DNA of 64,000 nucleotides from Pyrus communis (lineage: Eukaryota > Streptophyta > Magnoliopsida > Rosales > Rosaceae). Under the pieces are notes generated by a model. It was given only the letters and a program-made list of their open reading frames with translations. It searched no databases and was not told the origin of the DNA. The position numbers and the translations under genes are program-made. Location: assembly GCF_963583255.1 (NCBI RefSeq), contig NC_084803.1, forward strand, positions 19,424,428 to 19,488,427, written 5' to 3'. Below, one piece after another: positions 1-10,485 of the stretch (positions are counted from its first letter, which is position 1; the number at the start of each line of letters is the position of its first letter).

Positions 1-700
1 CATCTGGACCTCCCCGTCATGACCACGGACCACCAGGGTTGTCTTCCTTCTTCTTCTCTCATGGAACAGTGACACCATCACTGTTCAAAGTGTGGTCCGG
101 CGAACCCTAACATAGGTGAGTTTCAAAAATACTCTAAAACTTCCCTTTGTGGTTCTCTTAAATCATTTCTGATCGTGTGTGTGGGTTTTGGACGTGAAAA
201 CTATGAAGAAACATATCGGGGAGACTTCCCCAGATTTTGACGAGGAACCTGTCTCTTTCGAGCTAATTTCCGGCTAAACCATGACGAGTTGGCCATCATG
301 CAAGGTATAAATCATGAACTATCCTGATGAGTTGCACATAAAACATGACAACAAACAGTAATTTTTTACATTTCCTGGCTTCTTCAAGTTTTTTTTTTGC
401 CTTATCTGTCTATGCTTGGTGGCTCTCGGTGAATGAGCTTCAAGATTTGCAGATGAACTATCCCCTATTTGTGATGCCCAATTCCAATGTTCATTACAAA
501 AAGTAAGATGTAAAGCAAGGTTCTAAACTAAATTTGATGTTGTAAACTACAAAGGAGGGGATTAGGTTTTTACCTTAGATTTCCTTATCTTCTTTCTAGG
601 TGTAGCTTTGACCGATGACGATGCTCTTTCTTGTGCTGATATGGATTCCTAGAACAAATTACAAAATCATTAAATGATTAAAGATTAAAGGATTAAATTA
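1..700. other. Left-edge non-coding stretch
   Basis: I see no supported gene here. The phrasing around 100-250 (a short leader followed by a stretch rich in TTT and AAA) resembles the internal part of long plant Gypsy LTRs seen again near 39,750, but no LTR end, primer site or coding motif is present, so this is only a resemblance. Confidence 0.2.
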
Positions 701-759
701 GAAAGTACAAAAACTATTACCTGTTTGTCCCTTGGAGGAAGATGTCGATGATGGGTCTT

Positions 760-3000
760 TGAATTATGACCTTGTTGCTTGCATATAGTACATTTCAAAG
801 TGTCTTGCCCTTTCCTTCCAAGCATAAGTGGCTTTAGGACCTTCAGAATCATTTGGTGGGTTTGTGGGAGTTTGTTCACCATCTTTCTCCAATTCACCAG
901 CTTCTTTGTTTCTCTTCTTCCTTGGTCTTCCAGGTTGCCTTGTATATATATACTGGAGGCAAGATTGATGGGTTTTCAATATCCTCACACAAAAACATAC
1001 CATTCATTGGCATTATTAAGTTAGAATAAACTTCTAAGTACCATGCCTTTGAATAATAAACATCCACATAATCCTCAAGTTTTTCTCTCTTGAAATGATG
1101 TTAGCTATTACCTGGTTGTAAGGTATTCCCGTCAAGCCATACTTCTTACAAAACCATGTCTTCTCAACCAAGTCTACCACATATTGTTCCTTACCTCTAG
1201 AATCCACTTGAAATTTGGTATATCCTGACCATTGTGAAATACATCTGCCACTTAAGAGTTTGGCTTCCTCAAACTTCTTCTTAATCTTAGGGTAGAGATT
1301 TCATACTCTTCATCAACATAATGTGAATCATTTGCAGCATAGTCACAATAGACTTTTGCCTTAGCATTAGTATGACTGCATTTAAGGATTTACATATATT
1401 ATTTAGCAACATGTCACATTTTGGATAGGTTTCAAAATGTGATGTGCTCCATGAGTTGCAGGCTTTTTCACTAGCCAATTGTAAGCCTTTTCATCCAGCT
1501 TCTTCACATCCTCCATTGCCTTTCTGAAGTGTGGAACCATTGTTGTTCTGGCAACTGCCCATAAAGCACCCTTCAAAGTTTTCCCCTTGAACAAATGCCT
1601 ATAGTTTGTGTATAAATACCTCACACATGATCTGTGGTGGCAATTAGGGAGAACGTTTTGAAATGTTGGAATTAGCCCATTTTGTTTGTCACTGATAAAT
1701 GTCTGCCCATTTTGGTTTACAATACCTACATCATCAGCCAAGAGTTCCAAGAATCAAATCCAAGCTGCCTTATTTTCCATTTCCACCACTGCATAAGCAA
1801 TAACCCATGTCTTATCATTTGGATCAATGCCCACAACACAAGGCAACTGCCCTACATGTGGAAGCTTTAAGTGGCACCCATCTAAACTTATCAAAGGTCT
1901 GCACTTTGTCCGAAAACCTTCTTTGCATCTCTCAAGCAAATATATATTCTCTAAAACTTTTACCCATCCAACTTCAAATTCATAGTGCTTCCAGGGTTTC
2001 TTTGTACCTTACTTGACCAATCTCGAAACTACCAAGCACCGGTCAACGCTAAACCTTCAAGGACCCACTGAGGGGTTCATGCCAAGGACTCATACTGAAG
2101 CACAAGAGTTTCCCTCCAACCAAAAGGCCAATCACATCACGACACTTGTTAATGTCAGAATAAAGCTCCTAGAGTCCCACATCAATCGCATACTAAAGCC
2201 GAAGACTTTCCTCAATTATAAAAGAAGACCATTCTCCTACAATTAATTCATAATGCCATTATTATACTTAAACTTGTCATTAGAACCCATTCATGATGAT
2301 TACGCTTGAACCTATATATTGTGCAAACCCTTCACTATTAATGAGAACTCCTTTACCCCGTGGACGTAGTCAAACTTAGGGTGAACCATGTACATCTTGT
2401 GTTTGCTTTCCTACCTTTATATCTTACATATTATCATAACTAGGTGATGAGAACAACCAAACAAAGGTCACAAACTTAACACTTTACGTTGTTCCAAAGT
2501 CCCACTGATTTTGTGCATCAACAAAGTTAATCATCGTTACTTCCTCAGCAAAATCCCACGATTTTATATATTGCTCTGCATGTTTGCTTTTAATATTCTT
2601 CAAAGCCTTATCCAGTGCCCCTTCATCCTTGTATGCCCATGATTCCACTTGGATTCCATAGTGACTAAAAGAGAATCCACATGTGATATGGGATTGAGCT
2701 TTATCTGATCCAAGAACAAATCTATGAGTAAAGGAGGAGTCAAGTTCTTATTCATCCAAGTCCTCGCACATATGTGGTGATGAAAGATTATCTTAATTTA
2801 GATGTTGTTTAATCTATGCATCTAGCCATCAACACACATCCAAGGGTGGTCTTTTGTACACTTAGAGTAATCTTCAACTTCTCATTCCTAGGAAAGTGAC
2901 TTTCCTCGTATCCTTTCACTAAGGAGTACATGATGACAGCTCTCTTGAATTGCACACTATCTTTGAAAATAAGCCTTAGAGTAAGATATGGATTCTTCAT
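760..3000 (-). pseudogene. Mutator-like (MULE) transposase remnant, split by a solo LTR
   Basis: Remains of a MuDR-type transposase, which excises and inserts Mutator-like elements in the nucleus. Reading from 3000 down: a 63-residue MuDR amino-terminal-like block (2809-3000); a block near 2524-2640; an inserted LTR (1999-2523); then the MULE core, beginning with an NPGST motif at about 1985-1998 and including SLDGCHLK (1754-1939), a continuous 115-residue stretch with FISDKQNGLIPTFQNVLPN (1403-1750), and an HFETYPKCDMLLNN block (1287-1478). A zinc-knuckle-like CxxCx4Hx4H (760-840) stands where the family has CCHC, so the last cysteine is replaced by histidine. Stops and frame changes separate the blocks, so it cannot make a working protein. 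I see no terminal inverted repeats of the parent element. Assignment to the MULE family rests on established motifs recognised by eye. Confidence 0.85.
1999..2523 (-). mobile_element. Solo LTR inside the MULE transposase
   Basis: A 525-base block interrupts the MULE coding sequence just before its NPGST motif. Its reverse complement starts TGTTGATGCACAAAATC and matches, over its whole length, the solo LTR at 11645-12162. The other end reads GGTACAAAGA where the better copy has GGTACAAACA. The flanking pentamers are GGGTT and AAGTT, a decayed target duplication. No internal retroelement sequence is present, so it is a solo LTR left by LTR-LTR recombination or an LTR-only remnant. It is older and more diverged than the copy at 11645. 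Confidence 0.75.
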
Positions 3001-4276
3001 GTTTGTTTTCTCATTAAACTCTGGATAATGCTCTCTTTTTTGCTCTCTTCCCCATCTTCAGAGTGTACACTTTCTAGGTCATCAGAATTATAATATGATT
3101 CATGAACCAGATTCACTCCCCATTTCAAGCTTCTTCTTCTTGTCTTAATTTAGATGTTATTTAGTACTATGGATTTGTTTAAGATGGAGGATAGATCAAT
3201 GAGATAAGTGTTGAAATGTTAAATTTCTCTTGTTTTACTTTAAGATATTTTGCTACTTATGTGGATTATTGTGTGTCTAAGGAGTGACAACACAATTTCT
3301 CTTTGTGGTGAGAGCTTTTCTCTCAAATTGAGAGTTATTCTCACTTCCTATGTGAGGCGTTCAAACCACAGAAAATCCAGTGGCACTGGCCCTAGCTTTG
3401 GCTGGGGTCGGTTATCGTTTCCTTCTTACTTTCTTTCTCTTTTGTTTTCCTTGATTCCACTACTTTGTATTCCAAATTTATACTTCAATCTATTATATTC
3501 CTTTATCCCCATGGTATTACTTTTCCTGACTTTTCCTTGCTTCAATCTTCAGCTATGCATCATTTTGAGATTGTGCGTAGAGTTCTGGTGTATCCACCGG
3601 CTTTGGTGTTTCCAACACCACCACTTTCTCTTTGCTATTTGTAGGTTTTGGCAGTGTCGTTCGTGGGTTTCCACGAACTTCATACTGATAGCTGGCTTAT
3701 CTCGCTTAGTTGCCAGCTATCTCTAGTTTATGGATGTGCTCAGGTAGCAAATCAGGTTTGGAAGTGGCGTCTGTTAAAGCGGTGCTCGTTAGAGGAGATG
3801 GAATCAGATGGATTGGCTGGTTCTGGAAGGGTGGAGAAAGTTGTGGATGGTGTCGAAGCTTCTGCTTTGAGAGACGTGATGTTAAGTTTGGGCTTCAATG
3901 TCTTTTGGGCTCATTTTGTGTTTTCTAATGTTTTAGGCCCACTTTTGTTTCTTGATATATAGTTTTTGAGCCTCTGAACTGCTATATGTTTGTTGTTGGT
4001 GCTTAATAAAATATCCTTATACCAAAAATAAAAAAATCCAAAGACTAATGGAAAGTTGCTTTAACCCAAAGAACGAACAATAACATAAGGGAAATTTATA
4101 GAACTCTTCTTGTTACTCACTAACACGGAGTAGGATTCTCTGCCTCCTATTACCATCATCTTCCCTTCCCTCCTCTCATACTTTTCTTTTTGTCTTTTTC
4201 TCTTTATAAAAAATTCAAAACAAGATGCTGACGTAGTTTAATCGTAACCGTTTAAATAAGAGAGGAGGGAAAGTAG
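3001..4276. other. Gene-free stretch, possible non-LTR retroelement tail
   Basis: Two open frames on the plus strand (3250-3726 and 3648-3962) have low-complexity translations and match no family I know. The block ends near 4020 with AATAAAATATCC and an A-rich tail, as non-LTR retroelements or processed sequences do. I found no matching target duplication, so the retroelement reading is weak. From 4130 to 4260 there is a pyrimidine-rich half resembling the TIR-flanked miniature element at 59519, without a partner. Confidence 0.25.
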
Positions 4277-4507
4277 TGTTGGCATGGTCGTTTATCGCTG
4301 GTTCTCCCATTTACTTATGCACTGGTTCGACTCCCGACATGCTCGTATTTATGCCACTTAGTACTACAGTCTAGTAGTATTTATATTCACTTGCAAGTGA
4401 GAGGTATTAGGTTTGGTTTGAACCACATTATTATTAACCCATTGTGAGACTAAGCTCATCCACCCTTAGTGTAAATAATATCATTTGTTAAAAAAAAAAA
4501 AAAAATA
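4277..4507 (+). mobile_element. tRNA-derived SINE
   Basis: A short element of about 230 bases with a Pol III B box (GGTTCGACTCCC, 4324-4335), a weaker A-box match about 45 bases upstream (TGGCATGGTCG from about 4279), and a 3' end in a run of about 15 A. The purine-rich sequence just upstream (4261-4272) recurs with two mismatches after the A tail, consistent with a target-site duplication. The 3' half (from about 4418) is shared with the fragment at 10486-11545, where a miniature element is inserted at a TTA that is single here. Confidence 0.55.
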
Positions 4508-5043
4508 GAAGAAGAGGGAAGGAGAGAGAGATTAGAAAGGGAGATAGTCTTAATCCCATTAACACATCACCGACAAACCAAATACATAAGAGTAAATGAG
4601 AGAAAACTAACGAGTAGGTGCCCTCCAAGCTAAGGGAGAGGTAGTGCACTCTCTTAGTAGTATTACTTAGTGAAATGGCTACATCACGTGAATCCTTGCA
4701 AACTGCAGGAATCAATAATGCCATTCTGTAATTATTGTTATCATGTAGCATCGATTATAGTACCAATAATTCTTCTGTCCCTTTCTTTACAGAGTTGGTG
4801 CTGACTGGTAGCTGTCTGACGATCACATGGTGAAGGCATACGACCTTTATTAATTTCCAGAACTGTCGACAACCATAAACCAACAAATTTTCAATGATTG
4901 AGTGGAGGACGCTTAGTAATCAGGTAATTTAAGCGGGGATGTTCTTAAGAATAAAATGACACAAATAAAACATGAGCATAATTAAAAACCAAGAAATCAA
5001 GGATCGAAGATCCGCAATAATAAAATTTTCTCTAAAATAAAGT

Positions 5044-6396
5044 TTACCAAGCCACACTAGCCATGAACTCTTCGTCCTCCGCCAAAGCTTGCAGCGTCTG
5101 CGGCGAGAGGCAAGCTTCAAAATCAATGCTTCCATCTTCCGCCCCGGGAAACACCGTCAACTTCCCATCGAACTTGTTCCCGGCACCACTTCTAACTGCC
5201 AGAGGACTTCCCCAACCAAAGTTGTTACCATACACATTGAACCGCGGCGAGCTTCCCGTGCCTAATGCTTGATCACTTGCGAAAGCATTCATTTTGGCTA
5301 GTTTTGGACTCTCTTTCCATTGCTTCAAAAAATTTATAGCATCCTCTTTCGTCTTTGTAGCAATCATCTTGTTCATTTCCAAAGCCACCCAGCCTAGTCC
5401 GCGGTTGAGCAAATCGCTCACGGTGGATGTGACCGTGCCAAAAAGAACCGCATTGCCAAGGTATTCATCGGGTAATGGCGGCTGCAATCTTTGCCTCAGG
5501 CCTACTAGTAAGCAATATTTGATTTCTTGGTCGGGGTTGAGATGCCCGGTGCGGGGTATGGAAACCCAAAGATGAGCCAAGAGTGCTTGTAAGGATGAGA
5601 TCTTGGTGGTGCCCATCTCGACATTGGCTTTGGCTTTGAGCTGAGCAATTTTTTCCTTGGGGAAATGAAATACCCGTTGTTTAAGAGGCGATGGTAGAAA
5701 TTTATCTGGGATCTGACTTCGGAAGAAGGGAATGCGAACTGGAAGATCAATGATGCCGTCCAGAAACTCACGGCCAAAAATACGAGGAGACTGCGAAATT
5801 CCATCGCGACGACCACCACCTCGAGAGATCTCGGACCAAGTGTTGAAGAAATGCCAAAATGTCGACCCATCAATAACCGAGTGGTTCATTGTGCAACCTA
5901 TGAAAACGCCATCAACCAGCTCTGTTACTTGCGCTGCAAGAAGGGGTTTGGTCACACTTTCGTAATTCAATGCCCCATTCATGGAAAAGAGGTCGTAGAC
6001 AATTTCATCAGGGACCAAGACAGGGTCGAGGATATCCGCCACAGTGACTCCATCAGCAACCGCGTGGACAAACTCAGCTCCGGCCCCATTGCATTCGACA
6101 GCGAAAGAGGTGGTGTTATCGTCTTTATTTTCCGTGATGGCAAGACGACCGGCGAGGGGATAGAAGATGTCCAAGGCGGTGGCGAAAGAGGACTTTAAGT
6201 GTTCGACTAGGTTATCCTTTAGGTCTTCATTCCCACAGTCAGTAGAAGTAGGTTTGTGGAAAAGAAGGCCCTTTTGAACTTGATCTACAAGGAGGAATTG
6301 CAGATCCCATGGAGTTAATTCAATTCTATGAGTTAACTCATCACTGTGGGTTGTCGGTTGAACAGTTGTGGTGGAGATCAAGCGAATGTATCTCAT
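5044..6396 (-). CDS. BAHD acyltransferase (HXXXD family), copy 1
   Basis: A 450-residue, intronless protein of typical BAHD length. BAHD enzymes move an acyl group from a CoA thioester to an alcohol or amine of a specialised metabolite, in the cytosol. The catalytic HXXXD is intact as HSVIDG (His172, Asp176), inside IGCTMNHSVIDGSTFWHFF. The structural motif DFGWG near the C-terminus reads NFGWG (residues 392-396), so the usual Asp is Asn. The amino-terminal ELTPWDLQ and FYPLAGRL segments are also typical. It most resembles the plant clade annotated as At3g50280-like or EPS1-like acetyltransferases, but the substrate cannot be told from sequence. The ATG at 6396 precedes the conserved RYIRLISTTTVQP start and matches the second copy. 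It lies about 1.8 kb from a same-strand paralogue, a tandem duplication. Confidence 0.93.
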   Translation of the reverse strand: MRYIRLISTTTVQPTTHSDELTHRIELTPWDLQFLLVDQVQKGLLFHKPTSTDCGNEDLKDNLVEHLKSSFATALDIFYPLAGRLAITENKDDNTTSFAVECNGAGAEFVHAVADGVTVADILDPVLVPDEIVYDLFSMNGALNYESVTKPLLAAQVTELVDGVFIGCTMNHSVIDGSTFWHFFNTWSEISRGGGRRDGISQSPRIFGREFLDGIIDLPVRIPFFRSQIPDKFLPSPLKQRVFHFPKEKIAQLKAKANVEMGTTKISSLQALLAHLWVSIPRTGHLNPDQEIKYCLLVGLRQRLQPPLPDEYLGNAVLFGTVTSTVSDLLNRGLGWVALEMNKMIATKTKEDAINFLKQWKESPKLAKMNAFASDQALGTGSSPRFNVYGNNFGWGSPLAVRSGAGNKFDGKLTVFPGAEDGSIDFEACLSPQTLQALAEDEEFMASVAW

Positions 6397-8223
6397 ATTG
6401 TGGTATTGTTCTCTTGAGGAAGGCAGACTATACTATACTGAAGCTTTGACTCTAGGCCAAATCGGACGATTAATGGTCACCGTGTGGTGATAACGAATTT
6501 CCAAGACTACCCAAAAGTGAAATTTCTGTTAAATCTCACTTAAATATAGGGATAAAATATGTCCAACCACACTCTTTAGCCTTCATCTCTCTTCATCTCT
6601 CCGTGTAATTATGCCTCCCCTCCTGTGGCCTCTTCTCCACTGTCCTCTCCTCCAATCTGGCACTCAAGGTCATCACTGTAGCTCCGCTATTGACTTGTAA
6701 CGTTTTCCATCTTAGAAGAAACATTTACAAACATTTACCTAATTTCTTACCGGAAAAACAAAAGAAAAAAAAAACATTGTGGGGTGACACCCAACAAAGA
6801 AGAGGCCTTCCTTGTTCCTGGACCACCGAACACAACCCCCTCGCATCACTTATCTCTATCCTACGCCTCCCCTCTTAACCTACGCCCCATCCCTTATCTT
6901 GTGCACCTTTTTCCCCGATACCTTCCCCTCTCAACCTCTTTCCCCAAACTCGGAGTTTTTGAGAGATGTGGCTCTGGTGAGGGACTTGGCTCTGTCGGAA
7001 TCGTCAGCGCTTGCGAATACCCGAGGCGGAGGAGGAGGACGAGATGGCTAAGATAACTTGCTTTGGTTGCAACTCGCGTGCCAACAACTATATGTGGGTC
7101 GGTGGATTCTTTTGCAAATAGTTAATTTAGCACATGATCAGAAAGCAAAAGTTAATTAGCATCAGATAAAACATGCACAATAGTGAAAGGACCTCTACCA
7201 AATAAATAATCAAACAAAAACTGATTATTGTTATCTTAATATATAGATAAAGTTAAGAAAAATAAATTTTTAAATCAAATTTATAAATCCAATGATGTGT
7301 CATTAATAAGAAACATACACATTGATCGGTACGTGGTTAATAATCCAATCATATACAACCACATCATTTTACTTGTAAATTTAAACTCTCTAACATTACC
7401 TTTATTATATACCTAAGAACTCAACTTTGTATCGAACATTTGATCTCTCTATTTTTTGGACATGGGTGGCTCTTCAAGGTAAGAGGTCCACGTTAGCTGG
7501 AAGGGCTATGAGCAACGTGTTCTCATAGGATTGCTCGCCTGCGGTGGCGAGTGAATTCGCAGCATCCATTACAGGAGTTGTAAGGACAAAAGGTCCGATT
7601 TACCCAAACTCGCAACCTACTAGCAAGGACGAAGAAGCCTCCTTTCATGTTACATTTCAAGCGTATTGTCGTTAAGATCTATTAGTTCTTGTATTTGATT
7701 TCCAGTCTTTTATGCTTTCATTTAACCATTAGCTGCACTCTTGCTCTAAAGTAAGGAATGATTAAAATCACTTTTTCTTCATTTCTTTCATTTTAAGTTT
7801 TGGGAATACAAACCACAACAATGTAAAGTTTTCCAACATTCGAGGTATATAAAAGAATCCAAATAAGTCAACTTCACACTTAGTGCACAATCGCTTGGTT
7901 TATATTTTAAGAAAAGTGTATTGCACTCGCACTAACACAATTTAAGCATGGAGTGACACGACGCTATTCTCTTCTCTCAAACCTTTATGTGGCACTGAGA
8001 AACAAGAAAAATAACACCCAGGAGAAACAATTTGTTGATACAATTAACCGAGTCCAATTTCTAGGCCAAGAATTCAAACCGCATAAACAACATCCAGTTT
8101 TTGGTTATTATCTAAGTAGCGCCTTTCAGAGTCTGATTCATACATAACAAACAAGCACAAAAATGTAAATCAAGCTTGAGATCTAGATGGTATTGGCTTG
8201 TACCAATACCATCACAAATAAAT
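6397..8223. other. Spacer between the two BAHD genes
   Basis: There is no gene here. 6400-6600 is the upstream region of copy 1. 6955-7193 is a block repeated at 21619-21850 (listed separately). The rest is AT-rich sequence with no motif I can name; the small open frames at 6690-7056 and 7953-8147 have no recognisable product. Confidence 0.5.
6955..7193 (+). repeat. Dispersed 0.24-kb duplicate, copy A
   Basis: About 239 bases nearly identical to 21619-21850, with scattered single-base changes. Homology stops sharply at the right end (AATAGTGA in both). Within it a 25-codon open frame (7044-7121) with a CFGC motif is identical in the two copies while some flanking bases differ. I cannot name a source gene. 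The second copy sits at the left border of the duplicated Copia-derived segment. Confidence 0.8.
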
Positions 8224-9573
8224 TCACCTAGTCAGACTCGCCATAAACTCTGCGTCGTGTGCCAAAGCATGCAGTGTCCGAGGCGAAAGGCAAGCTTCAA
8301 AATCAATACTTCCCTCTTCAGCCCCTTGAAATACAGTTAATTTGCCATCAAACTTGTTCCCAGCGCCACTTCGAACAGCCAGCGGCCTTCCCCAACCGAA
8401 GTCATTACCAAACACATCGAACCGCGGCGAGCTTCCTGTCAATAATGAGTTACTTGCCAAGCTACCGAGGTTTGGTACTTTGGGATTTTTAATCCAATCC
8501 TCCAACAGCTTCCTTACATCATGTTCTGTTTGTGCAGCAATCATCTTGTTCATTTCCCACGCAGCCCAGCCTAGTCCACGCTCAAGCAATTCACCTACAC
8601 TGGATGTTACCATGCCAAATCGAACCGCATTTCCAAGGTACTGGTCTGGCAATGGTGGCTGCAATCTCTGCCTCATTCCAACTATTATTTTGTACATAGT
8701 TTCTTGACCAGTGCTGAGGCATTGGTTGCGGGTTACGGATAACCAAAGATGAGCCAACAGTGCTTGAAGGGATGAGATCTTGGTAGTTCCCATTTCAGAA
8801 TTCGCTTTGGCTTTGAGTTGCGCAATTTTTTCCTTGGAAAAATGAAACACTCTTTGCTTAAGGATGGGTGCCAAAAACTTAGTTTTGGGGATTTGATTTT
8901 GAAAGAAGGGAATGCGAACTGGGAGATCAATGATGCCGTCAAGATATTCACGTTCAAAAATTGGCGGAGGTTGTGAGAGTTTACCATTAGTACTACCACG
9001 CCGAGAGATTTCTGACCAAGTATTGAAGAAGTGCCAGAAGGAAGACCCATCAACGACGGAGTGGTTCATAGTGCAACCTATGAAAATGCCATCAACAAGC
9101 TCAGTTACCTGCACTGCAAGCAAGGGTTTGGACTCGCCGCCTTCGTAATTTAAAACCCCATTCATTAAAAAGAATGAGTAAACAATGTCATCAGGAACCA
9201 AATCAGGGTCAAGAACATCAGCCACCGTGACAACATCAGCAACTGCATGGACAAACTCCGCTCCGGCACCATTGCAATTGACGGAAAAAGAGGTGGTATT
9301 GTCATCTTCGTTTTGGGTGATGGTAAGACGGCCGGCAAGGGGATAGAAGATATCCAATGTGAGGGAGAGGGAGGCTTTTAGGTGTTGTATCAAGCTCTTG
9401 TTTGGGTATTTTTCGTAAGTATTGGAGTTTGGTTTGTGGAAGAGAAGACCCTTTTGGACGTGATCTAATAGGATGAGCTGAAGATCCCATGGAGTTAGCT
9501 CAATTTTCTGAGTAAACTCATTGCTGATTGTGGGCTGAACAATGGTCGTGGAGATGACGCGAATGTGTTCCAT
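8224..9573 (-). CDS. BAHD acyltransferase (HXXXD family), copy 2
   Basis: A paralogue of the gene at 5044-6396 on the same strand, intronless. I start it at the ATG at 9571-9573 (MEHIRVISTT, aligned with copy 1), giving 449 residues. An in-frame ATG 30 bases upstream (9603) would add ten hydrophobic residues absent from copy 1. HXXXD is HSVVDG (His171, Asp175) and DFGWG is canonical (391-395), unlike copy 1. The two share long blocks such as ELTPWDLQ, FYPLAGRL, DGIIDLPVRIPFF and RQRLQPPLPD, so they arose by local duplication, while the middle (about 285-305) and the stretch before DFGWG have diverged. Expected role: CoA-dependent O- or N-acylation of a small metabolite, substrate unknown. Confidence 0.93.
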   Translation of the reverse strand: MEHIRVISTTIVQPTISNEFTQKIELTPWDLQLILLDHVQKGLLFHKPNSNTYEKYPNKSLIQHLKASLSLTLDIFYPLAGRLTITQNEDDNTTSFSVNCNGAGAEFVHAVADVVTVADVLDPDLVPDDIVYSFFLMNGVLNYEGGESKPLLAVQVTELVDGIFIGCTMNHSVVDGSSFWHFFNTWSEISRRGSTNGKLSQPPPIFEREYLDGIIDLPVRIPFFQNQIPKTKFLAPILKQRVFHFSKEKIAQLKAKANSEMGTTKISSLQALLAHLWLSVTRNQCLSTGQETMYKIIVGMRQRLQPPLPDQYLGNAVRFGMVTSSVGELLERGLGWAAWEMNKMIAAQTEHDVRKLLEDWIKNPKVPNLGSLASNSLLTGSSPRFDVFGNDFGWGRPLAVRSGAGNKFDGKLTVFQGAEEGSIDFEACLSPRTLHALAHDAEFMASLTR

Positions 9574-9637
9574 CTCAGATATGAAAATTAAATGGTAAAT
9601 CATGAACTTATAGACCAGGAAGCCAGGAAGTCACATA

Positions 9638-9644
9638 TTATATA
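9638..9644 (-). promoter_or_regulatory. Candidate TATA box of BAHD copy 2
   Basis: On the minus strand this reads TATATAA, 65-71 bases upstream of the chosen start codon, a plausible position for a short 5' leader. The surroundings are TA-rich (9633-9655), so the match could be chance. Confidence 0.35.
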
Positions 9645-9659
9645 TTAATATATTTGCAA

Positions 9660-10101
9660 CTTGCAAGAATTATTTTTCGGATATCAACTAGTAGCATGAA
9701 GACGAAGATGTATCATGTATGAATTATTTATGTGAATATCTTCTTATTATCTTATTCTATTACATTTAAACTGGCGGTATGTGTACGTGTAATTTCGTGG
9801 TAAATGAATGCAGGTTTGGTGGATTGGTGGCATCAATCATCAAAAATGAGAATCACGTTCTGCATGCGATTAATTTATGTTCTTGTAGCGACTTGGAAAT
9901 CTGTTCTCGGATTCTCCTTAGAAAATATGGGTCAATTTGACCATATAGTGCTCTGCCCATGGAAGCAGCAGCCCACCACCGCCAACCACGGCTCATTTTG
10001 AGGTAAATCTCTCATTTTTCGAGTTTAAATCTCTAATTGATAATTTAATAAGTCGTTAGTGATGCAGTGCTGAACAATTAATATGGTTTCTACATTAAAC
10101 A
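9660..10101. other. Gene-free stretch upstream of BAHD copy 2
   Basis: This is AT-rich upstream sequence. The only open frame (9804-10001) has no recognisable motif. I see nothing else I can support. Confidence 0.4.
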
Positions 10102-10485
10102 TGTTGTTGGAGACTTTTCATCTTTCAAAGTTATGTTTTAATTAGATGCCTAGTAACTATAATCTTTAGTATTAAGTTATTTATCCTATCAATGTTAGGT
10201 AGCTTCCTATTTAAAGGGTTCTATATGTAATATTAAGAAGTGAAATTAGTGAATTAAAGTTAATCTAAGAAGAGAGTGAGTTTTCTCCTCCTTAAAATCA
10301 AGTGTGAGACTTGGTCGTGTCGAGTGAATCCACGATTAACGACGTGAGTGAATCCGTTGCCCCTGATCGAGTGATTCCCAGGTTCTATCCCTGTAAAGAC
10401 ATGAGTGATTCTGTCCTCCCTGGTTGAGCGATTCGCAGGTTATCATCCCTCGTCTCTAGAGACTCCCTTGGCTTCTCCTGCATCA
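10102..10485 (+). mobile_element. Probable Copia-type LTR remnant
   Basis: The block starts TGTTGTTGGAGAC, has a possible leader TATTTAAAGGG near 10210, and ends in a series of related phrases (GTGAATCC, GTGATTCC, GCGATTCG) before CTCCTGCATCA, a layout seen in plant Copia LTRs. I find no target duplication and no internal region, so both ends are approximate. Confidence 0.35.

Noticed and set aside
3250..3962. Protein-coding gene on the plus strand
   Set aside because: The frames are leucine-, phenylalanine- and serine-rich with no family match, and the block ends in an A-rich tail; a repeat remnant is more likely.
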